Assembly: GCF_006539525.1 (NCBI RefSeq)
Contig: NZ_BJNE01000002.1
Span: 349,645-413,644, forward strand
Source: Glutamicibacter nicotianae
GTDB taxonomy: Bacteria > Actinomycetota > Actinomycetes > Actinomycetales > Micrococcaceae
DNA: 64,000 nt
Reading direction: 5' to 3'
The notes beneath the pieces are model-generated. The model was given only the letters and a program-made list of their open reading frames with translations, was not told the origin of the DNA and made no database searches. Of this stretch, positions 25,423 through 34,550 are shown in pieces; position 1 is the stretch's first letter, and every line of letters begins with the position of its first letter. Made by a program: the position numbers and the translations under genes.

Positions 25423-26024
25423 TCCGGATACTCATTGCCGATGACCAGCATCTGGTGCGCGGCGCGCTGGCAGCCTTGCTGAACCTCGAAGAGGACATCG
25501 AGGTCGTTGCGCAATGCGCCGACGGAGACGAAGTTGCCGCGGCGCTGGGTGCGCATCGGGCCGATATTGCATTGCTTGATGTGCAGATGCCGCGGCAGGA
25601 CGGGCTGAGCACCGCGGCAGAACTGAAGGACAGCCACCCCGAGGTAAAGGTGCTGATCCTGACCACCTTTGACCGTCCCGGGTACTTCCGCCAGGCTTTC
25701 GAAGCCGGAGCGCACGGTTTCCTGGTCAAGGATTCTCCGCCTGCCGAGCTGATTGCCGCCATCCGCAGGGTCTATTGCGGGGACAAGGTGGTGGATCCGC
25801 AGCGTGCGATGCTCAGCGTTGAGAGCCGCAGCAACCCGCTGACCGGGCGCGAACGCGAGATCCTGGCCTTGGCCGCGTCCGGTGCGCCAGTCTCGCAGAT
25901 CGCCTCGACGGTGCACCTGTCGGTGGGCACCGTGCGCAACCACCTGTCCAATGCGATCGGCAAGACCAGCACGGCCAACCGCATCGAGGCCGCGCGCTAC
26001 GCCAGGGAGATGGGCTGGATCTAG
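25419..26024 (+). CDS. NarL/LuxR-type response regulator
   Basis: The 201-residue regulator has a receiver domain (acidic ADD near 7-9, phospho-Asp in IALLDVQMPR near 53, Lys in FLVKDSPP) and a C-terminal LuxR helix-turn-helix (LTGREREILALAASG and SVGTVRNHLSNAIGKT). It overlaps the kinase by 4 bp. A likely target is the palindromic site upstream of its own operon. Its TAG overlaps the stop of the convergent DUF456 gene within CTAG. Confidence 0.93.
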   Translation: MIRILIADDQHLVRGALAALLNLEEDIEVVAQCADGDEVAAALGAHRADIALLDVQMPRQDGLSTAAELKDSHPEVKVLILTTFDRPGYFRQAFEAGAHGFLVKDSPPAELIAAIRRVYCGDKVVDPQRAMLSVESRSNPLTGREREILALAASGAPVSQIASTVHLSVGTVRNHLSNAIGKTSTANRIEAARYAREMGWI

Positions 26025-26521
26025 CGCATCACGAAGTGCATGATCATGCCGATGACCCAGATGGAAGACGCCAGCAGCACGCAGCCGAATTCCACCACGA
26101 TGCCCAAGCCCATGGCCTTCAGCGCAGCCCAGGATGAGCCGAACGCGCCGGAGACCTCGCGGCGGCGCACGCTTTCACCGGCGAACAGGCCCACCGCGAA
26201 GCCGATGAACATACCGACAACCGGGATGATGAACGCGCCGGCAATGGCGCCGACGACCGCGAAGAGAATGGATCCCTTGGGGATCTGATGCTCCTTGAGC
26301 TTCTTGCCGGTCAGGATTGCTGAGGCCGACCAGCCCAGCAGGGCAATCGCCATGCCCAGTCCGGCCGCCCACCAGGAGGCGCCGGATCCCAGCAGCCAGC
26401 CCCAGGCCAGGAGCGTGCCGATGGTCAGCAAGGACCCGGGCAGCACCGGGAAAATAGTGCCCAACGCCGAGACGACGAGCAGCAGCCCGGCGATGATGGT
26501 GTAAATAATCTGTGCATCCAC
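26021..26521 (-). CDS. DUF456 membrane protein
   Basis: The 166-residue protein is almost entirely hydrophobic with four to five segments, opening with a GTG-coded start and the stretch IAGLLLVVSALGTIFPVLPG, the N-terminal DUF456 pattern. A GEsVRRRE loop separates the last two helices. Glycine-rich helices (IAGAFIIPVVGMFIGFAVG) are a family feature. Function is unknown. GTG 26521 is used because the upstream extension has no coding signal. Confidence 0.8.
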   Translation of the reverse strand: MDAQIIYTIIAGLLLVVSALGTIFPVLPGSLLTIGTLLAWGWLLGSGASWWAAGLGMAIALLGWSASAILTGKKLKEHQIPKGSILFAVVGAIAGAFIIPVVGMFIGFAVGLFAGESVRRREVSGAFGSSWAALKAMGLGIVVEFGCVLLASSIWVIGMIMHFVMR

Positions 26522-26641
26522 ACGCCCAGTTTCGCACACGTTTCCATCGGCCCGGAGGCAAGCGGAGCGTGGAGAGGTTCCGCAGGCTGGCCGATTCGCG
26601 ATAGATTGCCTAGGACGCATGATGAATCGGGGAGGATCCTG

Positions 26642-27436
26642 ATGGGCAAGGACAATAATGCACGGGTCGGCGTAGGGATTGCCGGGTCCACCGCCGTGGT
26701 GCGGCTGGAGAATCCGGGCCAGTTCAATGCGCTCACCAAGGACATGTGCCTGCAGCTGGTGGGTGCCTTTGCCGGTCTGGCGACCAATGACGAGGTCGCT
26801 TCCATTGTGGTGCGCGGCGCCGGAAGGAACTTTTGCGCCGGGATTGCCATCGATGAAATGGACCAGGTGCTCTTCGACCGGGATGAGGACGGGGAGCTGA
26901 TCAACCACTTCGATCTGCTCGACAAGATCATCGTGGGCTGTCCGAAGCCGACCATTGCGGTGGTGGAAGGCAATTGCTTCGGCGGTGCCTGGCAGCTGGC
27001 TTCGGCCTGCGACATCCAGCTGGCCTCGGACAATGTGCGCATCGCGATCACCCCGGCAAGAATCGGCTTGGTGTTCCCGCGCCCGGGCATCGAGCGGCTG
27101 GTGCATGCCCTGGGGGAGCACCGGGCCAAGTACCTGCTGCTCTCCGGAGCGGAGGTGTCCATTGCCGAAGCCGAACGCTGGGGCATGTTCACCAAGGTGG
27201 TTTCCCATGGGCAGCTCGAAGAGCAGCTGGACGCCTTGCTGGGCCAGCTGGCGGCGAACTCGCCGTATTCCATTGCGCGCACCAAGGAAGCGATCAACCT
27301 GGTGAGCGCTGGGGAAGCCACCGACAGCTGGTGGGAAACGCTGTGGGAAGAGAACGGGGCGAACGCGGACCTGGCCGAAGGCAGATCCGCGTTCCTGGCA
27401 CGCCGTACCCCGGACTACAGCGGGCTGCGCAAATAG
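26642..27436 (+). CDS. Crotonase-family (enoyl-CoA hydratase/isomerase-like) protein
   Basis: The 264-residue crotonase-fold protein has the oxyanion-hole segments GRNFCAGIAIDEM (about 61-73) and NCFGGAWQLASACDI. The positions that hold the two catalytic Glu of enoyl-CoA hydratase appear as Gln (AWQL) and Ala (TPARIGL), so hydration by the standard mechanism is doubtful. ATG 26642 follows GGGGAGGATCCTG. It ends seven bases before the convergent acyl-CoA synthetase; a joint role in acyl-CoA metabolism is possible. Confidence 0.85.
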   Translation: MGKDNNARVGVGIAGSTAVVRLENPGQFNALTKDMCLQLVGAFAGLATNDEVASIVVRGAGRNFCAGIAIDEMDQVLFDRDEDGELINHFDLLDKIIVGCPKPTIAVVEGNCFGGAWQLASACDIQLASDNVRIAITPARIGLVFPRPGIERLVHALGEHRAKYLLLSGAEVSIAEAERWGMFTKVVSHGQLEEQLDALLGQLAANSPYSIARTKEAINLVSAGEATDSWWETLWEENGANADLAEGRSAFLARRTPDYSGLRK

Positions 27437-27442
27437 GGTCCG

Positions 27443-29002
27443 CTAGCGCTGCTCGGCGGTGAACTGGGCGACCAGTTCGCGCTTGAGAATTTTCCCGCTG
27501 GGACCGAGCGGGAACTCGGTGACGATCTCGATCAGCCGCGGGTACTTGTACGCGGCCATCTGCTCGCTGGCCCACGCCACCAGATCCTGCGCGCCCAGTG
27601 TGGAGCCAGCCTCCAGGGTCACCGAAGCGGCGATCTCCTGCCCGTGGGTTTCATGCGGCACCCCGTACACGGCGGCGTTGGAAATCTCCGGGTGGGACAC
27701 CAGGACCTCCTCGATTTCGCGCGGGTACACGTTGTAGCCGTTGCGCAGGATCATGTCCTTGGTACGGTCCAGGATGCGCAGGTAGCCATCCTCGTCCTTC
27801 GTGCCCAGGTCCCCGGTGCGGAACCAGCCATCGACCACCGCTTCGGCCGTGGCCTCGGGCCGGTTCAGGTAGCCGGAGAACAGGTTATGCCCGCGGACCA
27901 CCAGTTCGCCCAGCTCGCCGCGCGGCAGCAGCTGGATCTTCTCCGGGCTGGCCGGGTCCGCGATTTCCACATCCACTCCCCAGACCGGGGTGCCGACGGT
28001 GCCGGGCCGCGGTTCGACGCCCACATGGTTGAAGCAGGCCACCGGAGAGGTCTCGGTCAGCCCGTAGCCTTCGTGGATCCGCGCGCCGAAGCGCTGCTCG
28101 AAGGCGGTCAGGATGGATACCGGAAGCGACGCTCCGCCGGAAATGGCGTAGCGCAGCTTCTGGGGCGTCTCCGTGCGGTGCTTGCCCGCTTCGAGCAGGG
28201 CCACATACATGGTCGGCACCCCGAAGAAGACATCGATGCCCGCGTCCAGCAGCAGCTCCAGGGCGCCTTCGGCGGTGAACTTGGGCAGCAGCATCAACTC
28301 GGCACCCACCCGCAGCCCGGTATTGAGCACGCAGGTCTGGCCGAAGGTGTGGAAGAGCGGCAGCCCGCCGAAGAGCTTGTCGCCGCGGCGCAAGTCCATG
28401 GTGTTCAGCAGCGTGGTGTGGGTCTGCTCAATCAAGGCAAGGTGCGTGCCCAGCGCACCCTTGGGCTTGCCGGTGGTGCCCGAGGTATACAGGATCGTGG
28501 CCAGGTCCTCCGGGCGCCGCGGCAGGTAGGTGGCAATCGGCGAAGCCTGCCGGGCCAGGTCTTCGAGCCGGTCGGTGCCCGAGTCTTCCGGCGCCAGCAC
28601 GCTGAGCACCGGGACGCCTGAAGCGGTGGCTCCGGCCGCGCCCTCGGCGAGCAGCGGCGCGGCGCAGATCATCAGCTTGGCCTCGGAGTCCTCCAGGATG
28701 TATGAGATTTCGCGGGCCTTGAGCAGTGCGTGCACCGGCACCACCACGGCGCCCAGGGCCAGGACCGCGTAGTAGGCGCGGGCGAAGTCCGCGACATTGG
28801 GGATGAGCAGCGCCACCCGGTCCCCGGCAGTGATGCCCTGGGCCTGCAATGCTCCGGCGTATTCTCGCGTCTGGTCCCACAGCTGCGCATAGGTGGTGCT
28901 GTGGCCATCGACAGTGATGGCGTTCAGCTCGCCGTAGCGGGCGGCCCCTTCTGCGAGGATGGCTGCCACTGAAACTGTGAGATTGGATGCGGGAACGCTC
29001 AT
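27443..29002 (-). CDS. Acyl-CoA synthetase (AMP-dependent fatty acid-CoA ligase)
   Basis: The 519-residue adenylate-forming enzyme contains the P-loop YTSGTTGKPKGA (about 168-179), the HEGYGLTETSPV motif, FRTGDLG, and the C-terminal lysine segment GPSGKILKREL. It activates a carboxylic acid as acyl-AMP, then acyl-CoA. Length and motifs fit the medium/long-chain group, but the substrate is not fixed. A 19-bp palindrome lies about 60 bases upstream. Confidence 0.9.
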   Translation of the reverse strand: MSVPASNLTVSVAAILAEGAARYGELNAITVDGHSTTYAQLWDQTREYAGALQAQGITAGDRVALLIPNVADFARAYYAVLALGAVVVPVHALLKAREISYILEDSEAKLMICAAPLLAEGAAGATASGVPVLSVLAPEDSGTDRLEDLARQASPIATYLPRRPEDLATILYTSGTTGKPKGALGTHLALIEQTHTTLLNTMDLRRGDKLFGGLPLFHTFGQTCVLNTGLRVGAELMLLPKFTAEGALELLLDAGIDVFFGVPTMYVALLEAGKHRTETPQKLRYAISGGASLPVSILTAFEQRFGARIHEGYGLTETSPVACFNHVGVEPRPGTVGTPVWGVDVEIADPASPEKIQLLPRGELGELVVRGHNLFSGYLNRPEATAEAVVDGWFRTGDLGTKDEDGYLRILDRTKDMILRNGYNVYPREIEEVLVSHPEISNAAVYGVPHETHGQEIAASVTLEAGSTLGAQDLVAWASEQMAAYKYPRLIEIVTEFPLGPSGKILKRELVAQFTAEQR

Positions 29003-29058
29003 GGTGAACTCCTCGGGTGAACCAACGGTGCTATGTGTGCTGTATCACATTAAAGCAT

Positions 29059-29077
29059 AATGAAACTGCGGTTCATT
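29059..29077. promoter_or_regulatory. Operator-like palindrome upstream of the acyl-CoA synthetase
   Basis: AATGAA-N7-TTCATT is a perfect 6-bp inverted repeat about 60 bases before the acyl-CoA synthetase start. A TetR-type regulator of fatty-acid genes is a plausible binder; none is encoded next to it. Confidence 0.4.
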
Positions 29078-29194
29078 GCAAGGTATTCAGTTCCGTAATA
29101 TCTCGGTTGGCGGCAAATTTTCCGTTGCTGATCTGGATGAAAAGGACATAGACTCAGGCCAAGCGAGCTGGATGAATTGTGGAATGGGGAAGCG

Positions 29195-29965
29195 ATGCCG
29201 GCACCAAGGGATCCACGAGCCGAACCCTGCTGGGTCGATCTGCTCACCAGCGACATGGAAAGCTCCGCCCAGTTCTACGCGCAGCTATTCGGATGGGAAA
29301 TGCGCCGAGACGCGCCAGACGCGGATGAAGGATATGCCGAGGTCTACCTCAACGGGTCGATGGTCACCGACTTCATTGCCAATGACCCGGACTCCGAGGT
29401 TCCGGACTGCTGGACCACCTATCTGAATGTCACCGATGTGCACGCCGCCGCCTACGCCACCAAGCTGCACGGCGGCAAGGTCTATCTCAAGCCCATCGAG
29501 GTTCCCGGACAGGGCACCATGGCCATCATCGGGGATCCAGCCGGCACCGGCGTGGGACTCTTCCAGGCCTTCACGCCAGCAGACGCTGTCCCCAGCCGAG
29601 TACCCGGTACGCGCGTCTGGAACGAGCTGCATACCAAGCATTTCGAGCCGGTGGCCCGCTTCTACCGTGAAGCGTTGGGATGGTGCCTGTCCCCGGTCTC
29701 GGACACGGACGAGTTCCGCTACCACACCTACGGCCAAGGACCGGAGGCGGTGGCGGGCATTTTCGACATCTCTGGCTATCCGGACTCCAAGTCCGGCTGG
29801 CGCGCCTACTTCGCGGTGGCGGACACCGATGAAACCGTGGCGCTCGCCGAGAAGCTCGGCGGCACGGTCATCCATGAACCCCATGACTCCTACTTCGGCC
29901 GCATGGCAGTGCTCGGCGACGTCACCGGAGCCGAATTCGCGGTCATCTGCCCGCCGAAAAGCTAG
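29195..29965 (+). CDS. VOC-family (glyoxalase-like) two-domain protein
   Basis: The 256-residue protein has two repeats of the vicinal-oxygen-chelate fold, each opening with a Trp-rich strand and S/PVARFYxxxxGW-type helix (SAQFYAQLFGWEM near 28-40 and VARFYREALGWCL near 150-162). Metal-ligand residues (His/Glu) are not complete in both halves, so an antibiotic-binding or metal-free role is possible. ATG 29195 follows GGGGAAGCG. Confidence 0.8.
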   Translation: MPAPRDPRAEPCWVDLLTSDMESSAQFYAQLFGWEMRRDAPDADEGYAEVYLNGSMVTDFIANDPDSEVPDCWTTYLNVTDVHAAAYATKLHGGKVYLKPIEVPGQGTMAIIGDPAGTGVGLFQAFTPADAVPSRVPGTRVWNELHTKHFEPVARFYREALGWCLSPVSDTDEFRYHTYGQGPEAVAGIFDISGYPDSKSGWRAYFAVADTDETVALAEKLGGTVIHEPHDSYFGRMAVLGDVTGAEFAVICPPKS

Positions 29966-29975
29966 CTGGAAGCGG

Positions 29976-30788
29976 CTAGCTTCCGGTTGCCTCGCGTTTC
30001 CAAAAGTAAGGGGTCGTGGTGGAAACCTTCACCAGGCCCTGGCGCTCAAGAATCGGGCGGGAATATTCGGTGCTGTCGCTGTGCACGTACTTGCGGCCCA
30101 TGGCGATCGCGCTGCGTGCCCGGGCATCGACCAGGGCCCGGTAGACACCGCGTCCGCGGTATTCGGGCAGCACGCCGCCTCCCCAGAGGCCTGCGAATTC
30201 GGTGCCGGCCACCGGCTCCAAGCGGCCCGCACCCGCCATCCGCCCCTCCAGCCAGGCGACCCACAGTTCCATGCCGTCATTGCGAGCCATGCGTGAAATC
30301 AGGGCGTGGGCGGTGGCGGGATCGTAGGGTTCGCCGAAGGCCTGGTCGACCATGCGGCACATTTCCTCAACTTCTTCTGCAGCGCTCACGCGCCGCAATT
30401 CCAGCCCAGCCGGACCGGGGTCGCCACTGGGCAATGCCTGCAGCGGCCCGATCATGATTGATTCGCTCTCCTCGGCATTGAATCCCAATGCTTGCAAGCG
30501 CTCGGGCAGACCGGGTGCATGGTCGTGTCCCCGGGTCTTGAATTCCACCTTGGTGATCTGCGGCTGCGCCGCGAAATGCTCCAGTGCTGCTCCAGCCAGC
30601 TGGGCCAAGGCCTGCGGTTCATTGCCGTTGAAATGCGGATAGGTGATGAAGCCGCGCCCCTTGGCGTAGGTGGCCAGGCGCAGCGGACCGAGCCGGGTGA
30701 TGGACTGGGCGCCCGGAGTCTCGGCATCGGTGCGCAGCTGCTCGTCGTAGAGCCTGAGGAGGCGGTCGCGATCGGTATCCATCTGCAT
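29976..30788 (-). CDS. GNAT-family acetyltransferase
   Basis: The 270-residue protein carries an acetyl-CoA-binding GNAT domain in the C-terminal half (ELWVAWLEGRMAGAG; GGGVLPEYRGRGVYRAL, the Q/RxxGxG/A pyrophosphate loop). The N-terminal ~125 residues look like a degenerate second GNAT half. It acetylates an unknown small molecule or protein. A second ATG six bases downstream (30782) is an alternative start. Confidence 0.82.
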   Translation of the reverse strand: MQMDTDRDRLLRLYDEQLRTDAETPGAQSITRLGPLRLATYAKGRGFITYPHFNGNEPQALAQLAGAALEHFAAQPQITKVEFKTRGHDHAPGLPERLQALGFNAEESESIMIGPLQALPSGDPGPAGLELRRVSAAEEVEEMCRMVDQAFGEPYDPATAHALISRMARNDGMELWVAWLEGRMAGAGRLEPVAGTEFAGLWGGGVLPEYRGRGVYRALVDARARSAIAMGRKYVHSDSTEYSRPILERQGLVKVSTTTPYFWKREATGS

Positions 30789-30927
30789 AGTTTACGGCCG
30801 CTGCCCCTCCACTTTGCCTCCTCTGGCCAACGGTGCCACTGGTGGGGAGGAAAGCAACAGTCGGGCCCATGACATGTTTCGCAAGTCGAGCTCCTCCGAG
30901 CAACCAAGGATCTGGAGCTTGACGGCG

Positions 30928-30967
30928 AAGGCCGCCGGCACCGGAGAACCGGATGCACGGCGGCCTT
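30928..30967 (-). terminator. Hairpin after the minus-strand catabolic operon
   Basis: AAGGCCGCCG (30928-30937) pairs with CGGCGGCCTT (30958-30967), with a CCGG/CCGG inner stem. It starts six bases downstream of the monooxygenase stop on the minus strand, but no T-run follows. Confidence 0.5.
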
Positions 30968-30973
30968 GGGTCG

Positions 30974-32032
30974 TTACAGCGCTGGCTGCTTCGCGAAATG
31001 CGGCACGACTTCGTTGATGAACAGCTGCAGCGAGCGCTTCTTCTCCTCATGGCTCAGTGCATTGTCGCTCCAGAAGCTGTATTCGCTGACGCCCAGCTCC
31101 TCATAGTGGCGAAGACGCTCGATAACCACGTCCGGAGTGCCGATCATCGCGGTGCGATGCAGGGACTCGGGCGTGAATTCCTCGCGTCCGGCGAACTTCT
31201 CCTCGGGGCTCGGATCGATGAAACCGTTGACCGGATCCACCTTGTTGCCGAAGACAGCATCGAAGGTGCGGTAGAACTTGTTGATGCCTTCGGCCGCCGT
31301 GCGCCAGGCCTCCGGCTCGTCGGCGGAGTGCAGGTACGTGTGGCGAAGCACCATGATGTCGGGGCGCTGCTGCACCTCGGGGTGGGCTGCGATGGCCGTC
31401 TCGTACTTCTCGACCAATGACTCGACTTCTTCGTCGCCCTTCATCAGCGGGGTCACCATGACATGGCACCCGTTGGCCACAGCGTAGTCGTGCGACTCGG
31501 GGCTGCGGGCCGCAACCCAGACCGGGATCTGCTTCTGCGCGGGCTTCGGGACCGAGGTGGAGGTCGGGAACTGCCAGACCTCACCGTCGTGGGCGTAGTC
31601 TCCCTCCCACAGCTTCTTGACTGCCGGGATGAGTTCCTGCATGGAGGCTCCGCCGTCAGTGGCCTTCATGCCATCGGTCATGCGATCGAACTCGAACTGG
31701 TAGGCTCCGCGTGCCACGCCCAGTTCGGCACGGCCATTGCTGATGACGTCGAGCAGCGCGAGTTCGCCGGCTGCACGGATCGGGTTCCAGAAGGGAGCGA
31801 TGATGGTGCCGGCTCCGAGCCGGATGGTGGAGGTTCGGGCAGCCAGGTATGCCAGCTGCGGGATCGGGTTCGGCGAGACGGTGTACTCCATGGAGTGGTG
31901 CTCGCCGATCCAGACGGTGGAGAAGCCGCCGGCTTCGGCTATTTGCGTCAGCTCGACGAGATTCTCGAAATGCTGTGCGTGGCTGATCGAGTCGTCATAG
32001 CGTTCCATGTGGATGAACAGTGAAAAGCGCAT
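30974..32032 (-). CDS. Luciferase-like (LLM) FMN-dependent monooxygenase
   Basis: The 352-residue enzyme has the LLM TIM-barrel start MRFSLFIHMERYDD, GFSTVWIGEHHSMEY (about 36-50) and the NPIRAAGELALLDVISNGR segment. These enzymes take reduced flavin from a separate reductase and insert oxygen in ring or C-N cleavage. It is the last gene of a seven-gene minus-strand run that includes tautomerase, aldehyde dehydrogenase, hydrolase and regulator. The divergent flavin reductase gene (interrupted) is the obvious partner. Confidence 0.9.
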   Translation of the reverse strand: MRFSLFIHMERYDDSISHAQHFENLVELTQIAEAGGFSTVWIGEHHSMEYTVSPNPIPQLAYLAARTSTIRLGAGTIIAPFWNPIRAAGELALLDVISNGRAELGVARGAYQFEFDRMTDGMKATDGGASMQELIPAVKKLWEGDYAHDGEVWQFPTSTSVPKPAQKQIPVWVAARSPESHDYAVANGCHVMVTPLMKGDEEVESLVEKYETAIAAHPEVQQRPDIMVLRHTYLHSADEPEAWRTAAEGINKFYRTFDAVFGNKVDPVNGFIDPSPEEKFAGREEFTPESLHRTAMIGTPDVVIERLRHYEELGVSEYSFWSDNALSHEEKKRSLQLFINEVVPHFAKQPAL

Positions 32033-32062
32033 GCCTATCCTTCTTTCGGTGCTCTGCTGCCC

Positions 32063-32269
32063 TTAGGCAGATGCCTGGCTGTTATTGCGTTCGGCGATGG
32101 TTTGGTTGGTTCGGGACCAGTGTTCGTGCTCGATTTCCCGCACGATGACCGTGATGTTCTCTGGTGCGGCATCCACGGTGTTTTCGGCCGCTTGGTGCAG
32201 TGCGGAGATCAAGGCGCGCAATTGCTGCGGGCTGCGGCCCTTGGCGATGGAAACATCAATCAATGGCAT
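32063..32269 (-). CDS. 4-oxalocrotonate tautomerase-family protein
   Basis: The 68-residue protein starts MPLIDVSIAKGRS, so the mature N-terminal Pro-1 catalytic base is present; VREIEHEHW and a charged tail complete the small beta-alpha-beta fold. Such tautomerases isomerise enol/keto intermediates of ring-fission pathways. It lies 14 bases from the aldehyde dehydrogenase stop in the same transcription direction. Confidence 0.88.
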   Translation of the reverse strand: MPLIDVSIAKGRSPQQLRALISALHQAAENTVDAAPENITVIVREIEHEHWSRTNQTIAERNNSQASA

Positions 32270-32282
32270 GGGAGCCCCTCCC

Positions 32283-33767
32283 TTATCCGCGCATCACAAA
32301 CGGATCCGCGACGGGGGATTCGTCGGTGTTGATCCATACGCTCTTGAGACGGGTGTATTCGTTCATGGATTCGATGCCGTGCTCGATGCCGACGCCCGAG
32401 TTCTTGAATCCCTGGCGCGGGGACATCGGGGACATCGCCCGGTAGGTGTTCACCCAGATCGTGCCGGCATCCAGCTTGCGGGCCATGCGGTGGGCGCGGG
32501 CCAGGTTCTGCGTCCATACGCCAGCGGCCAGCCCGTAGTCGGTGTCGTTGGCCATCGACAGCAGTTCGTCTTCGTGCTCGAAAGGCATGATCGCTGCCAC
32601 CGGACCGAAGATCTCCTCGCGGACCACGCGCATGTCGTTATTCACGTCGGTGAGCACGGTGGGGGAGAAATAGTAGCCCGGAAGATCCAAGCCTTCGGGG
32701 CGGGCACCGCCGGCCAGCACCTTGGCACCCTCGTCTGCGCCGATCTTCACGTAGGAAGCGACCTTCTCCAGCTGGTCGGCGAAGGCCAGCGGGCCCAGCT
32801 CGGTGGAATCCGCCAGCGGGTCGCCGATGACGATGGACTTGGCACGTTCGGTGACACGTTCCAGCAGCTCGTCGTAGACCGATTTGTGGGCGAACACCCG
32901 GCTGCCGGCAATGCAGGTTTGGCCGGCCGCGGCGTAGATGCCTGCCACCACGCCCATGGCCGCGTTGGCGACGTTGGCATCGTCGAAGACGATATTCGGG
33001 CTCTTCCCGCCCAGTTCCAGTGTGCAGCCGATGAAGCGGCTGGCCGCCTGGGCGGCGATCGAGGAGCCGGTGGCAGTGGAACCGGTGAAGGAGATCTTGG
33101 CCAGCAGCGGGTGGGCCACCAGTGCGGCTCCAGCCTCGGCCCCGAAACCGGTGACCACGTTGATGACGCCCGGAGGGAATCCGGCCTGGTCGGCCAGCTC
33201 GGCCAGCAGCAGCACCGTGCGCGAGGTGTATTCGCTGGGCTTGATCACCACGGTGTTGCCGGCGGCCAGTGCCGGGGCGATCTTGGATGTGGTCAGGGTC
33301 AGCGGCGAGTTCCACGGGGTGATTGCGCCAACCACGCCCAGCGCCTCGCGCTGGGTGTAGTTCAGGATCGCCGGGTTCATGCTCGGGATCTGGGAGCCCT
33401 GAACCTTGTCCGCCAGCCCGGCATAGTAGTAGAGGTACTCGGGCAGCGTGGCCAGCTGGCCGCGCATTTCGCGCAGCAGCTTGCCGTTGTCCAGGGATTC
33501 GTAGCGGGCCAGCTTCTCGGCATTCTCGCCGATCAGATCGCCCAACCGGCGTAGCAGGTGTCCGCGGGCGGTGGCGCTCAAGGTGCTCCACGATGGGGCG
33601 GTGAAGGCCTTATGGGCGGCCGTGACAGCACGGTCCACATCTTCGGCATTGCCGCGGGCGGCCTCGTAGAGCTCGTCGAGAGTCGCCGGGTTGGTGCTGG
33701 TGAAGAAACGATCTTCGCTGGGAGCGACGTGCTCGCCGTTGATGAAATGCATGTAACGCTCGCTCAT
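32283..33767 (-). CDS. Aldehyde dehydrogenase
   Basis: The 494-residue NAD(P)-dependent enzyme has the cofactor-binding TPWNSPL and SFTGSTATG segments, the general base in ELGGKSPNIVFDD (Glu near 257) and the catalytic cysteine in AAGQTCIAGSR (Cys near 290). It oxidises an aldehyde to acid. Its overlap with the hydrolase by 4 bp places it in the monooxygenase operon, where it probably removes an aldehyde from ring or side-chain cleavage, for instance a semialdehyde. Confidence 0.93.
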   Translation of the reverse strand: MSERYMHFINGEHVAPSEDRFFTSTNPATLDELYEAARGNAEDVDRAVTAAHKAFTAPSWSTLSATARGHLLRRLGDLIGENAEKLARYESLDNGKLLREMRGQLATLPEYLYYYAGLADKVQGSQIPSMNPAILNYTQREALGVVGAITPWNSPLTLTTSKIAPALAAGNTVVIKPSEYTSRTVLLLAELADQAGFPPGVINVVTGFGAEAGAALVAHPLLAKISFTGSTATGSSIAAQAASRFIGCTLELGGKSPNIVFDDANVANAAMGVVAGIYAAAGQTCIAGSRVFAHKSVYDELLERVTERAKSIVIGDPLADSTELGPLAFADQLEKVASYVKIGADEGAKVLAGGARPEGLDLPGYYFSPTVLTDVNNDMRVVREEIFGPVAAIMPFEHEDELLSMANDTDYGLAAGVWTQNLARAHRMARKLDAGTIWVNTYRAMSPMSPRQGFKNSGVGIEHGIESMNEYTRLKSVWINTDESPVADPFVMRG

Positions 33768-34516
33768 GCCTGTTTCCCTTCGTTATCGCTGAAAAAACTG
33801 TTCAATTCCGCGGCCAAGGCCCGCGGATTCTCCACCGGGAGCATGTGCCGTGCTCCGGGGATGATGCGCAGCCGCCCCTGCGGTACGGCGGCAACCAGCC
33901 GGCGGGACATCTGCGGGGTCGAGCCGGGATCCAGCTCGCCGGTGATAGCCAGCGTCGGCTGCTTGATCGCCCCGAGCTCGCCGGCAATCTCCCGGTCGCC
34001 CCGGGCGAAGACCGCGTAGGCGTGCAGATAGGATTCGAGATCGTTGCCGGCCATGGTTTGCCGCGTAGCTTCGATGAACTCCGGATCCACGGTGGTGGAC
34101 GAGGCCGGGAACCACCGTTCGATGGCCCGGTCCACTCCCTGGGAGAAGTTCGTGCCGGCGGTAGCCAGGCGTTCCTCCACTGCGGCGGACTCTTCGCTGC
34201 TGCGCTGGCATACGGAGTTCACCGCGGACAAGGTCAGCACGCGCTCGGGAGCGAAGCGCGCAAGGTGCTGGGCAACCAGCGCCCCGAGGGAGAATCCAAC
34301 CAGGTGCACCGGCTCCCGGGATTCGATCCGTTCGAGCACATCGGAGGCCAGGCTCGCCAGGCTCTGCTCGCTGCGCAAGGGCGGGCGCAAACCATGCCCT
34401 GGCAGATCCAGTGCCACCGATTCGCGTCCCAGCTGCTCGCGCAGGGGCTTCCACATGGTCCGGTCCAATCCGACTCCATGCAGGAGGACAACCATTGGCT
34501 GCTTGGTGCTTGTCAT
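33764..34516 (-). CDS. Alpha/beta-fold hydrolase
   Basis: The 250-residue hydrolase has LLHGVGLDRTMW (oxyanion loop), the nucleophile elbow GFSLGA (Ser near 86), Asp in TGELDPGS and His in PGARHMLPVE. These form a Ser-Asp-His triad. Operon position suggests hydrolysis of an enol-lactone, amide or ester intermediate. ATG 34516 is used; the upstream 30-codon extension has no coding bias, while GGAG is at about 10 bases. Confidence 0.88.
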   Translation of the reverse strand: MTSTKQPMVVLLHGVGLDRTMWKPLREQLGRESVALDLPGHGLRPPLRSEQSLASLASDVLERIESREPVHLVGFSLGALVAQHLARFAPERVLTLSAVNSVCQRSSEESAAVEERLATAGTNFSQGVDRAIERWFPASSTTVDPEFIEATRQTMAGNDLESYLHAYAVFARGDREIAGELGAIKQPTLAITGELDPGSTPQMSRRLVAAVPQGRLRIIPGARHMLPVENPRALAAELNSFFSDNEGKQA

Positions 34517-34550
34517 GCGTGCTTCGCTCCGTTCCGGCTGATGCGTCCTG

